Assembly: GCA_018466975.1 (NCBI GenBank)
Contig: CM031556.1
Coordinates: 1,364,001 to 1,428,000, forward strand
DNA length: 64,000 nt
From: Sparassis latifolia
Lineage: Eukaryota > Basidiomycota > Agaricomycetes > Polyporales > Sparassidaceae
Direction: 5' to 3'
In this document: positions 1-10,711 of the stretch, in pieces
How positions within the stretch are numbered: the stretch's first letter is position 1
Layout of the letters: every line of letters begins with the position of its first letter
Program-made: the position numbers and the translations under genes
The notes under the pieces: generated by a model
The model's database searches: none
Told to the model about the DNA's origin: nothing
What the model saw: only the letters and a program-made list of their open reading frames with translations

Positions 1-94
1 CGGGTTGAGCGCCAAGTAGCCAGCGGGAGGACGACCTAAAGCAATAAAGCAGATGGGACTAATAATAGCATTTCAAAAGAGGAAAGGGAGTGCA

Positions 95-98
95 CTTC
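95..98. repeat. Target site duplication, left copy (CTTC)
   Basis: CTTC abuts the left terminus and is repeated at 18661-18664 beside the right terminus. The same tetranucleotide on both sides, exactly where the inverted repeats start, supports one insertion event. Four bases alone could match by chance. Confidence 0.7.
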
Positions 99-130
99 CT
101 ATGGCGGCCGTTACTGGACAAAAATGAAAT
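99..130 (+). repeat. Left terminal inverted repeat
   Basis: This 32-bp segment matches the reverse complement of 18629-18660 except at one position (C here, T in the other copy). Similarity stops after ATGAAAT on both sides. Confidence 0.88.
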
Positions 131-160
131 TTCAGGTGTCAGGACCTTGTTTTGTACTTA

Positions 161-385
161 TGCATCGGTGTTCATTCCTGTGCATTGAGCACGTGACCTT
201 GCATGCGCATTCACCTCATGCATCGTGCATGCACAATGGTGCATGCACTGTTGGTCTCTGCAATATATGTGTTGTGCATTGTCATCTGTTTGTGCATGCA
301 TTGCTGTGCATTGCTGCACAGCTTTGATCTCGTCGCTTGTAGTTGACGATGCATGCATTGTCCTGCACTCCTCTGCATAATGTAC
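161..385. repeat. Left subterminal TGCAT-rich array
   Basis: TGCAT or ATGCA occurs more than ten times in about 220 bp, often as TGCATGCA or GTGCATTG. Short palindromic motifs repeated just inside a terminus are typical transposase-binding subterminal repeats. Open frames here are low-complexity products of the repeat, not genes. The transposase start lies downstream at 502. Confidence 0.75.
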
Positions 386-501
386 ACCCACAGTCCTGAG
401 CCTGTTGCAGTGTGGTAGCTTCGTTCCAGTCATTCCTCAGCCCTGAACTCCTGTCTTTATTCCCCATCTGGTGTGTGGATACTCTAAGGCTTCAATAACA
501 T

Positions 502-2318
502 ATGACAGATCGGCTGCACAATATCCGCTGGGCTTATTACACCCTCCATGACCGGGTGAATGTTGCTCTTAGAACGCAGGTGGGCGATGTACAGCGCTTG
601 AGCCATGTACGTTCTGAGGCTCTTGTACTGGCATCTGCAGCTGAAGTGGTCAGTTTACGTGCCTTCTACAGTCTTAGTGTTAAATTTTGATCTGTCTAGC
701 ACCGCACTGTACTCCCTCCTGCTGAATATACTCAGCTTCAATTCAACATCACTGCCATCATCGCTGACTTAGACACTGCTTCACACCTCTCATCTGATCC
801 TCCTGACCGTCCTTCTCTCATTGTTGTCCAAAAAGTTCACACGGGCAGGCGTGGCCGACCAAAGATCCTCATTGACCCCACATTCCTCAAGTTTGCGATG
901 GATCTCAGAAAGAACACAGAACTGGGCAACTTCTTCCATTGCTGTTCACGGACTGTTCGCCGTCGTGCTCTCGAGAATGAGCTGACTGTTCCAGGCTTTC
1001 CTGTGTATACAGAGGTTCAGGCTGCAGACGGTTCACTGTCACGTGAATACCACTCAAGCTCTGCCCCTACATCGACAATGTCCGATGTACAGTTAGATCG
1101 AGCTGTCGGTGACATCCTGCAGGTGTTTCCAGAGTTTGGAAGGAGGATGATTGATGGCCATCTCAAGTCTCAAGGCCATAATGTACCACGTAACCGCGTT
1201 GAGGATTCGTATGCCCGTGTACATGGCGCACCAGCAATTTTTGGATCACGTCGTCCCCTGGTTTGACGTAAGTACTCTGTACCTGGGCCACTGTCACTGG
1301 TGCATCATGATGGCCAACATGGTATGTATCACCGTCTTCTGGTTGTTGCCATACAAACTAAAGTCTGCCCAGGTCTCATACACTTCAAGCTCATCACACA
1401 CTGCTTCATTGATGGCTACTCACGCTTTGTCATTGGCATACGAGTGCACAACAATAATCGTGCTTCAACTGTACTCAATTTATTTCTGGATGCGATGGAT
1501 CGCTATGGGGTGCCCAGTCGTGTCCGTGGTGACCATGGTACGGAGAATCTTGGAGTAGCGCAGTGGATGGAGGACTGCAAGGGATTGGACAGAGGCTCAT
1601 ATATCTGGGGCCGGTGCGTCATTTCTGTGTTTTCAGAATGTACCAACACTGATGCATTTATCGTCTCAACTCCAGAAGTGTCCATAACACCCGCATTGAA
1701 CGCCTATGGGTTGATGTGACATCAGGATATGGCGAGAAGTGGCTGGTCTTCTTCTACCAGCTGGAGCTACACTGTGGCTGGGACGCTCACAATCCCGATC
1801 ATGTGTGGTTACTACACCATCTCTTTCTTCGTGCAATCAATGATGACGCACTTGAATGGGCACAGGCTTGGAACGCACACCGGATTTCATTGCAGGGCTC
1901 CCGTGCACGCAGTCCTCGTGATTTATTCATGTTCGGGATGATAGAAGAAGGCCCGCGCGGTCTGGAGCAGTTTCTGACTCCCACAGAGGATCTCGCTGGT
2001 GAATCATTGGATGAGTTTGGTATTGACTGGAGCAGTTACAGAGATGATCGGCTCATGTCTCACTTTTATGAGCACAATGCACGCGACAGCACCACCTTCA
2101 CTCCAAGCTCAGCACCTTCCCACCTTGCACAAGTGGTATGCGATGAGCCAAACTGTCCATTCACTGCTGAGGAGGTTCACGTCCTGGATGCAATCCTGGC
2201 CGACGAGTTTGACCTTAGCTCACGCAGTATGATCGTTCAGCGCTCAATTTGGGAGAGAGCGGTTGGTTTGTGTGAGGCTATAGGTCGTGGGGATCCTGTG
2301 GGCCATAGTGTTGATTAG
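502..2318 (+). pseudogene. Integrase-core (DDE, rve-like) transposase with one in-frame stop
   Basis: Probable transposase of the element, about 550 codons. Exons are 502-648, 700-1321, 1373-1613 and 1676-2318, and all junctions keep frame. The N-terminal part holds a basic GRRGRPK stretch and a helix-turn-helix-like segment (GRRMIDGHLKSQGHNV). The catalytic core follows the RNase-H integrase pattern: HHDGQHG, then D in CFIDGYSRFV, D in VRGDHGTEN, and E in VHNTRIERLW, followed by a conserved WLLHHLFL and HR region. This matches the integrase core domain family common in Agaricomycetes. TGA at 1264-1266 interrupts the frame between GSRRPLV and RKYSVPG, where relatives as I recall them have Arg; CGA to TGA would explain it. 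The copy is otherwise intact, so it may have been inactivated recently, or the stop could be a sequencing error. Confidence 0.82.
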
Positions 2319-2703
2319 ACACTACTGCTATATATCATTATCACTTGGTGATTCGTGCACCACACCGACTAAAACATGGGATGGCCCAGATTGACACATC
2401 GACATGAGGTTATCTGTCAATCATCCGGTCTGAGTATAGTAAGTTCATTGGTGCTTCCTTCAGAGAATACAAGTGTTCTCGATTCACCAAATATGTTTGG
2501 ACGATGGTTTATATTCTATATTCCTGTCTGCTATACTCACCATGAATAGAAGAGTATCCTTTTATTGGAATCAGTGGTTGAACTGATGCCGCATATTTTA
2601 CTCAGGCCTCGGCACCGCCACTCAGTTGGTCCTGTAACATCTTCACTCTTTTATCTGCCCATACTACTCTTCCCTCTTTTTCTGGCACTTTGTTCAACGG
2701 GTA
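2319..2703. other. Gap between transposase and second element gene
   Basis: About 385 bp, AT-richer than its neighbours, with no ORF of note. It probably holds the 3' end of the transposase transcript and the promoter of the gene starting at 2704. I see no repeat. Confidence 0.5.
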
Positions 2704-5595
2704 ATGGCACGCAGTGCCAGTGCGCGAGGTCGAACACAAGCTAAGGCCCCTCAGCATTGTTTAGATAGAGGTGAGCAAGCTGCTCACCGTGAGCAAGTGC
2801 GCCAGGCTGGCGCTGCTACAGTGCGACAAGGTGGAGGTGAGGTCGATTTCTCCTCATTATAGGAATCCTCATTAAGTGCTGCACTTATCCCTTTTTTTTT
2901 CCTGCTCGCTAGCTGTGACAAGGCAAAGGCAAACAAGAGCCTCCCGCGTCAATGTTGGACTTGCTGGACAATCTAGTGGGGAGGCCTTGGAACCTGGAGT
3001 AGATGAAAATTCATCAGGTATGTTATCATAATTTTTTGATGATTATCCACCTGCCTCTTTATGTACGGTGTACTAATATCCTGAGCCTCATGCAGAAAAG
3101 AATGTGAACCTTGTGATCACGGCAAGCTCTCCCTTAACAGAAGGTTAATATTGCCTTGACCTTAGTCTTATTCTGTCTCATTGTCTTTGTAGATATGGAG
3201 TCAGATGTGGAACTTGTTAATATGTCACGGGTGGAGGGGTCTCTTAGCACAGTGACCAAAATCCCAACTCCCGCTTGCCCATCGCAAAGGTCATCCACAC
3301 TGGATGATGAGAGAAGTTATGAAGGCTCACCGCCGGCAAGTCAAAGTGGGTTGGATGATAGTCGGCCGCCCTCTGAGCCTATAGTTTTTGGTCAATCTGG
3401 TTGGTCTTACATGACATGTTGCGACGTTTTACTTATCACTGCCCATAGAAACCACAGATGAATCAGAACAGATGCAGAGCATTGACACAGGACTGAATAG
3501 CCAATTGGCAGGTGCGTATGGTGATTGGTCCCTTCCCAATGACAGTTTGAGATTCAAGTGAACCTTATACTAGGCATTATAGATGTCTCGCATATGCGGA
3601 CAGCGATGTGGTTAGATGATGCGCAGCAGTTGAATCCCAACTCAGCCACCAGGATGACTACCTGGACATTTCCTCCCAATCTGTACACAGACATGACATC
3701 CGATGGGTCGCATGCAAGTAACATACTACCCGATGATATGCATGATCAGTTCTCTGTCAGTACGTTGATTCATGCCAATATGATGCTAACATATGCTGAC
3801 CAAGAGTATTGTTCTCTAGCCTCTGAAAGTGAACAGAATCCTTTTCTAATGGCCTTTGAGCAGGGTGATTCACTCGCCTTCATGGATTTGGAGTTATTTA
3901 CGGGCGCGATAGAGTCATCTTTGTTGCCTGTGGGCCATCGCCCAGATGTCGATCCTTCACTAGATCCCAAGGTTTTCAATAATCCTGCGGCAATTGAGAA
4001 CATCGCATCGACACTCACCAGTGACTTGCATTGGACAGCTACCTCTGTAAACTACCATGGGCCACCCTTCCTGCCTGCTTCTGTCCCTGCTTCTGTCGAG
4101 CAGACTGGGAGTACACTGGCCAAGGCCACTGATCAACGTTCATCCTCTGGCCTCATCGCTGCCAGTTTCAGTGAGACTGCATGCTTCTCTGATATGTCTG
4201 CCAATATTGACATCATTGATGCAACAGACAAAGCAGGACCTGTTTCAGTGCAACCTACATTCAAAATTCCACAAGTGGTTGCAAGGAACCTGTTGGCAGT
4301 TCGACCAAAATTCCATGTACCACGAGTTGGAAAAGTTCCACGCATGGGGTTTCAAGGGGACTCCGCACCCACTATGGCAAGTTTGGATTTTTTGGACCTA
4401 CTTTCACAGACGAATACAAACGAGGGTGCGAGCGGGTCTGTGCCATTACAGCATGGTGGTCAGTCAGTGGACGATAGTGGCTCCGCTAGAGCGAGAAGTC
4501 AAAGTGTCATGCTGATAGAAACACCTGGTAAGTTGGACTACGTGGTATTGTCAATGCTACATTGAAATTAAAACAGACACTCTAGATGTCGGTTGCACTC
4601 TACATTAGCATGCGATACGTGGATCCTAGCGATAAGAAGATGCCTCAGAAGACTTGGTCACATTGGCACTCCAATACCTATGTCTCATGAGGACTACGAC
4701 AGTCCTCTGACAGGATACCAGGAGTACGCACCTCTCAAGGAAGCGGTTCATGACAATGAAAGCACACTCAACCCTGTGGACCCAGGCTCAACAGATTACA
4801 GAGAGCTGTGTGAAAAGCAGCGCATCTCTCGGGGTACTCCTATCTTTGTGCTCTATATTTTTAATGACCAAGTGGGTGCTCGCATTCAGACGGATCTATT
4901 GCTGAGCCCTCATTTGCATATTTTCATTTTGTCCAGACTGCAGCATCCCCTGGCCAAAGTGGACTTGCGGTGACACCTCCTGTGCACATTGACAATTTCT
5001 TGTCTAAGTTGTACCCTGATGCCTCAGTCCGGTTACAGGCATTGGATCGATCTGAAATATTTGGAACTGCATACAAGCAGACCCAGCAAACCCTTATTCT
5101 CGCAAGGATTGCAAAAGGCCTGGGCGTGGTGCCAGGTCACAAGGAGGGAGCACAGACAAGTGAGGGTGGTTCAATTACATGGTCTGATGTAGTTGATTGG
5201 GCACCTGGGGTGGCACCATCATCAGAGAGGAATATTCGAGGTCAAGCGGTGAAGGTGCGCTCGAGAAACTGGCGCTAATATGACAGGACTGATGCAGTGT
5301 TTTGGATTAGGTTTTACAGTTCCGCGCGTGGATCCAAGCACATAGACGGTTATGGCAGCAGTCTCAGTCGGGGCCAGACAACTCTCCGCAAAATGATGAA
5401 GAGCTATTTGCATGGGTTCAATTCATAGGTCAGCCAGGTGGCCATGGGGCAGACGAGGTGCTGAATGGTTGGGGATTCCATGAACAGACTGCTGCGGGGA
5501 TGAAGGCAGCAGTCCTGCACAAACGCATTAATGCGTATTTAAAAAAGAATGCCATTAGGCTGCCTAGTATCAAGCTTACACAACTTGAATTGTAA
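2704..5595 (+). CDS. Uncharacterised element gene, many introns
   Basis: I do not recognise this protein. The reading begins MARSASARGRTQAKAP at 2704. It runs through short exons separated by typical introns (for example after GAATTCATCAG near 3017 and before ATATGGAGTCAG near 3193), then a long exon of about 3580-4520 rich in Ser, Asp and Thr. The C-terminal part is more ordered: HIDNFLSKLYPDASVR, SEIFGTAYKQTQQTLILAR, and a last exon from about 5311 with FRAWIQAHRRLW, FAWVQFIGQPGGHG and KLTQLEL, with stop TAA at 5593-5595. The low-complexity acidic N-terminus and a folded C-terminus suggest a DNA- or chromatin-related accessory protein, but that is inference. Exon edges in the middle are approximate. 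Confidence 0.6.
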
Positions 5596-5689
5596 TGCAC
5601 TCGCACAGTGCATGATGCAATAGACATTACTTTTTCGGGCACGCAGAAGTGATTGTCTGCGCCGAGGTCATCTACCGTCTACGGGTCGA

Positions 5690-7010
5690 GCTGCTGTCCC
5701 TCGGGAAGAGCGACGTGCGGCGGATGTTGTTGAGCCTGAGGAAGAGCATGAGCATGCGCTCGAGGCCGATGCTGCTGCCGACGTTTGGCGAGCAGCCCAT
5801 CTTGAACGCGTAGAGGTAGTAGCTTATCGATGCGGGGTCGAGGCCCCTCGAGCGCATCTTCTCCGTGAGCAGTGTCACATCGTGGATCCGCTGTGCCCCG
5901 GAGAGGATCTCCTCCCCGCGTATGAAGAAGTCGTACGAGTTCGAGAGCGTCTGGGCACGTCAGTTTAGCTGGGCGGTGAAAAGGTGAGAAGGAGAAAAGC
6001 ATACCGGGTCGTCGGGGTCAGGCATGATATAGAAGGGCCGGAGTGCCATGGAGAATTTAACTATGATGTAGTAGTCAGTGTCGTACTTCGCGCGGACGAT
6101 CCTTCCCAGGCGCTTCTCAATTTGGTGCTGGAAAGTGTAGACAGGTTAGCTAAGTTCAGCCGCGACCCGAAACACAACACACTTGATATCATCCAACGCG
6201 TCTCTTGGTACACCGTCCTCCACCAAGAGGTCGACCGCCTCCTTGAATGAGAGCCTGAGCATGCCCTCAGGGCCCTCGCGCCACTTGGACTCCCTCTGCG
6301 AGGATCTGCCGGTGGACCGCCGCGACCTCGGGCGCATACCGATGGCGCAGTGCGGAGAACATGTAGATTAACAGCCTGTCAAGCATCTCCATGACCTTGT
6401 GATAGTGCTCCTGGATGGCCATCTCGAGATCGAGTCCGGTGAATTCGGTCATGTGCCGGTGCGTGTTCGAGTCCTCCGCGCGGCAGATGGGCCCGATTTC
6501 GTACACATGCTCGAAGTCTGCCGTGATCGCCATCTGCTTCATGAGCTGCGGCCGTTGTGCGAGAAAGGCCATACCTGTGGACGGGCAAGAGAGAAGCGGA
6601 GATTGGTGTAGGCCGGCTGTCGGAGGGTGAGAGTAGGGCGACGGGGCGCGTACCTTTGAAGTCTCCCACCTCGAAGACCGTCGCATCGGATACCGTCGCC
6701 GTGCCCTGCAGTTTGGGACTGTGGATCTCGGTGAAGCCCCGCTCGTCGAGGTATTCGCGGAACAGGTGGCTGATGGCATGCCGCAGCTTGAATACGGCCT
6801 GGTTCGTTTGCATCTGCAAGGGGGTTCAGATGGAGTGTCAATTATTATTTGGGAAGGCTGACCCTCAAGTCGACGACACGGTTGTTCAGACATGTGTAGA
6901 GTAAAACATGCTTATACTGCACGTCATCGCTCACCTCTATCTCAGCGTCGGGGCACGTAGCATCCTCAACGCGGAAATCATTGTGAAAGGCGCACCGGAC
7001 TGGTCGAGGC
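5690..7010 (-). pseudogene. Aspartyl-tRNA synthetase fragment (cytosolic type)
   Basis: Reads as eukaryotic cytosolic AspRS, a class II synthetase that charges tRNA-Asp. Recognisable segments in order: [19 protein letters not shown] (motif 1), [31 protein letters not shown] (motif 2), [58 protein letters not shown] and [18 protein letters not shown] (motif 3) with a C-terminal FPRD. Three introns keep GT-AG ends. It is broken: the N-terminal anticodon-binding region is missing, there is a frameshift near 6300 (before KWREGPEG), and conserved glycines before motif 3 are changed (SSIGLER in place of GGIGLER). Not expected to work. Confidence 0.82.
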
Positions 7011-8275
7011 GTTGAACGCGAACCGCGGGGTGGCGGCGGCGGTGCATGAAAGCCGGCAGGCAATGGCAGCGACGATGGGCGAGAGTTAGAGGGGGAGGGG
7101 ACGCAGCGGCAGAGGACAGCGGGTGGTGAGGGATGCGCGAGCTTGAGAGCGAGCAGTTGGGGCAGGTCAAAGAAGTAGGAAGGCAATCGACGCGACTTGC
7201 CCAAATGGCTGCCACGTCACCCAAGGGAGTTCGTTTTCTGGAGCTCCAGAAAATGCATCCCTTGGTATTGCCGCCCGTGACACATTGAGCATCACTGTGA
7301 CAGCGGTCAATCACCTCGTTGTCTCCTGGCCCACTGCGGTCGCCATCCTTGCTGGCTTCGTCTCTCATGATCGACCTACTCGACCTTCTCCTTCTACCTT
7401 GTCCTGTTACCTTCTGCTCTGAGCGAAGGTAAGTTGGTGGCACGGCACAGATCGAGGTCACCTTCGCTGCCTCAATGCACTGGGCCACTTGTCCTCCTAG
7501 TAAGTCTTTCATCGGCAATCCAAATCTCGATGTAAACTAATGCACGCGCAAAATTCGACAGCTCACTCGGTGCTACAGCAGCCAATTAATGCGCGACTCG
7601 ACCTCGGGCACCTCCCTCCTCGAAATTGGCTGCCAGCGCGGCATCGTTACCGTCAGACGGAAACGCCGGCCTATGTCTTCTCCCACAACGACGTCTCTGC
7701 ACGGTAGACACTGCCTCTTTTCGCAATGCCGTGAGCTAATTTATACATCCAGCCGCTCTCTCCACGGCCGATGCCATCGCGCGCCAGCTCCTCGTGCGCA
7801 GAATTGGCCGAAACACGCACTGCAACGTGGTAGCAAACTGCTACCTTGCATGCTGTCACCCACCTCGACGTTTGAGCGTAACGCTGCCATTCCTCCCCAC
7901 TCGACACCGTCCCCGCCGTGCTGATTCTACATTACGCGATGCACCCACTTGAAAGATACCGCCCGTCACCTTCTCCGACAGTGCGCGCGTCCTGGGTGTG
8001 CAGCTCGTGCAGCTACACAATGCTTACGACGTCCGCCGTGCACCAACCATCTCTGTACAAGAAGAGTCAGTGTGGACTCAAAAAGGACGAGGACGTGATG
8101 TACGAAGGACACCGACTGGCAGCACAGGGTGCCACACGGAAGTTGCACACGACGACGGACGTCAGCATGCAAACTCACCGACGTCATCGACTCAAGTTCA
8201 GCTTCAGTGGTGGCGTCGTTGCTACCAGAGGTGGGGTCTGGCCACTTGCAGCGATACCAGTTAGGAGGAGATGAC
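7011..8275. other. Unassigned part of the captured block
   Basis: About 1.26 kb of GC-rich sequence between the AspRS and histidine kinase fragments. Open frames on both strands are short, rich in Arg, Pro and Ser, and match no family I recognise. It may be captured non-coding or heavily decayed DNA. Confidence 0.4.
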
Positions 8276-9530
8276 TGACGGACGTACAGGGCATGTGGAA
8301 GGTGCGTTCCGCCTCCTCTCGTCGACGCTCGCTGACGGCGTGCTGTAGGTGTTGGCGGACAACGTCATCTTGATGGCGATGAACTTGACGAACCGGGGGC
8401 ACTCGAGCGCGGAGGTGACCAAGCGCGCTCGCACCCCAGGTGGACAAACTGGGCCAATTCGCAAAGGAGGTCACTCGCGTCAGTCAGGAAGTCGGTACGG
8501 AAGGGTGCGCGCATCTCTGTCCTGCATCGTGTTTGTTCTCGTTGAGACTGATGTGCTTGCAGCAAACTGGGTGGTCAGGCACTCGTGCTCGACGCGGAAG
8601 GCACCTGGCGCGAGCTCATGGGCGTCGTCAACAAGCTCGCAGCGAACTTGACAAACCAGGTACGGTCCATCGCCAAGGTCACCAAGGCAGTCGCGTTGGG
8701 CGACTTGTCCAAGCAGATCGACATCGATGCACACGGCAGTTGAGCGCGTTCGCATCCGAGGTCACACGCGTCGCGTTGGAGGTAGGTACGCAGGGTATGT
8801 TGGGGGGCCAGGCACGCGTCGAGGGCGTGCAGGGTACGTGGGCGGATTTGACGAGGAACAACAACGTATATTGTTTGTTCTCCTGTTTGACGGGTTCCCT
8901 GGCTTACTGGTCCCCTCCGCCTCCCCCGGTCCATCGGGACCGACGCTGAACTGTGCAACCGCGATTTGATTGTAGAAAATGGCGACTAATTTGACGGACC
9001 AGGTGCGCTCGATATCCGAGGTCACAAAGGCCATCACGAATGGCGACCTGAGCCGGTCGGTCAACGTCGATGTGCAGGGCGAGATGCTGGATTTGAAGAT
9101 GACCGTGAACCAGATGGTTGCCCGCTTGTTGACGTTGGCGAGCGAGGTCACACGCGTATCGCTCGAGGTCGGGACCGAGGGTATCATGGGTGTCCGGCAC
9201 GGATGGCCAGGCATCCGTGCCGGATGTACAGGGCATGTGGAAGGTGCGTTCCCCCTCCTCTCGTCGACGCTCGCTGACGGCGTGCGGTAGGTGTTGGCGG
9301 ACAACGTCAACTTGATGGCGATGAACTTGACGAACCAGGTGCGCTCGATCGCGGAGGTGACCAAGGCCGTCGCCGGTGGAGACTTGATGAAGCGCATCAC
9401 GGTCGACGTGCGCGGCGAAATGCTCGACTTGAAGGTGACTGTGAACGGCATGACAGAAAGCTTGAGCGTCTTTGCTGACGAGGTCACCCGAGTCGGAAGG
9501 AGGTCAGCACGGAGGGTAAGTTGGGTGGCC
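8276..9530 (+). pseudogene. HAMP-repeat histidine kinase fragment (Nik1/Os-1 type), rearranged
   Basis: The sequence encodes repeated HAMP units typical of fungal group III hybrid histidine kinases, cytosolic osmosensing kinases upstream of the HOG pathway. Recognisable pieces: [11 protein letters not shown] (8370), FAKEVTRVSQEVGTEG (8465), [19 protein letters not shown] (8647), [16 protein letters not shown] (8750), NLTDQVRSISEVTKAI (8988), NVDVQGEMLDLKMTVNQM (9062), [15 protein letters not shown] (9305) and [17 protein letters not shown] (9401). Units are in wrong order or partly deleted, frames shift between them, and no kinase or receiver domain follows. Two copies of one unit, at about 8285 and 9235, share even the intron sequence, so part of the fragment was duplicated after capture or in the donor gene. 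Confidence 0.8.
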
Positions 9531-9559
9531 AGGCGCAGGTCATGAATGTCGGCAGCACT

Positions 9560-10513
9560 TGGAGGGTATGTAGTTCTCCACCACCGGAATGGGCACCATG
9601 CTGAACGCCGTCATCCGGCAGGATTTCCGCGTGCAAGGGAAGGAGGAGGGGCGACACGCACGAGGCGGTTGACACTCCGGTCCTCGGCGAGGACCTGGTC
9701 GAAGCACAAGATCGGCGCGAGGAAGATGATCGCTGCCCGCCGTCGGTGGATCAGCAAGCGCACACACTGGGGCAGGCGGCTTACTGTCGACTGCGGGCAC
9801 CGGAGCGGGGTCAGCAACCGCGGTTACAACGAGGACGTGAGAGCGGGCATGCACCGTCATCGAAGAACGGGACCCAGGTCTCCGCGCTGGGGGAAGACTG
9901 TGCCGGGGGAATAACGCGTCAGGTGCGGTGCGGGGAGGGAAGGAGGAGGGGGAACACTCATGGCACTGCACCGAAGGAAAAGGTGATGTGATGAACAGCA
10001 TTGAACGGCGGCGCACGAACGGGGCCCACCACGCACAGCAAGGAAATGCGGCGCATGTCGATCAGGCCCGCGGACACTACTCACCTGCGAACGCGAGCTG
10101 CCGACGTCGATGATCCGCCACTGCGTCCCGCTCTCCGAGCCGGCCTCCATCTCGAACTGGTACTCGAGGTCTTCAGCCGCGCGTTCAGCACGTCGTCTGC
10201 ACGGTCCGTCAGCGTGCAGGGCATCGCAGGCGGACGAACATGCACCGTTCGAGGGCAGGTACTGTGGTGTGGTGATGCGCTCCAGGTCGTCCAGGAAGCT
10301 GCAGCTGTCAGCACGCAGCGTCCGCGACGGAAGAAGCACAGAGAGACTCACAACCCCGAGCCGTCATCGACGCGGATCCGCTTCCATCTCAGAATCTCAC
10401 TTAGGACAGGGTCTCGCCAGAGCGCGAGCAGCTCCCCCGCGCAGGCGTGCAGCGCCGCCTGGGCGGCGTCGGCCTCGCCGCCCCCCCCGCGCTCCCGCTC
10501 CTTCTGCTTGTAG
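9560..10513 (-). pseudogene. G-protein alpha subunit fragment
   Basis: Minus-strand pieces of a heterotrimeric G-alpha of the kind expanded in Agaricomycetes: HACAGELLALWRDPVL and RWKRIRVDDGSG (helical domain, about 10360-10470), FLDDLERITTPQYLPSN (10250-10310), EYQFEMEAGSESGTQWRI followed by DVGSSRSQ (switch II region, 10090-10170; the family has DVGGxRSQR), and IIFLAPILCFDQVLAEDRS (9680-9740). The N-terminal P-loop exon is absent because the fragment is cut at about 10513, and the C-terminus decays into unreadable sequence. The switch II glycine is changed to serine. It cannot encode a working GTPase. Confidence 0.78.
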
Positions 10514-10711
10514 TTACCTATGTAAAATGTGTCTGTTTATCTCAATTAATGTACTTGAGAATTTAGTCCTTGAAAAGAGGGAGCCAATATTGTGTGAAGT
10601 ACTGACGGGTTACATGGGAATTGGATGTGCTCGCTCATGCTCGGTGGCCTCGTCACATTGTCTCCATTGTCAGATTCTGCGGCGAGAACCCTCTGAGCCT
10701 GGCAGCTCATC

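Larger units (their letters stand above)
5640..10513. mobile_element. Captured block of broken host genes inside the transposon
   Basis: This block separates the second and third element genes. It contains, in order, a partial aspartyl-tRNA synthetase (minus), about 1.2 kb I cannot assign, rearranged HAMP repeats of a group III-type histidine kinase (plus), and a partial G-alpha subunit (minus). All are truncated or frameshifted, but introns with intact splice sites remain, so genomic DNA rather than cDNA was copied. GC content is visibly higher than in the element genes on either side. The right edge falls where the G-alpha reading is cut near 10513. The left edge is less certain (about 5600-5690). 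Confidence 0.72.

Noticed and set aside
124..467. Overlapping open frames near the left end, Cys/His/Met-rich
   Set aside because: They arise from the TGCAT-rich array (His, Met, Cys and Ala codons), overlap on both strands and have no coding context.
8349..9487. Antisense frames across the HAMP fragment
   Set aside because: Shadows of GC-rich repeated coding sequence; the plus strand gives the recognisable HAMP motifs.
5640..10513. A functional cargo cluster of signalling and translation genes
   Set aside because: Every recognised piece is truncated, frameshifted or has changed key residues, and no complete reading frame can be built.
5640..10513. Helitron explanation for the gene capture
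   Set aside because: I looked for TC and CTRR ends with a hairpin at both edges in either orientation and found none. It is not excluded, because the left edge is uncertain.
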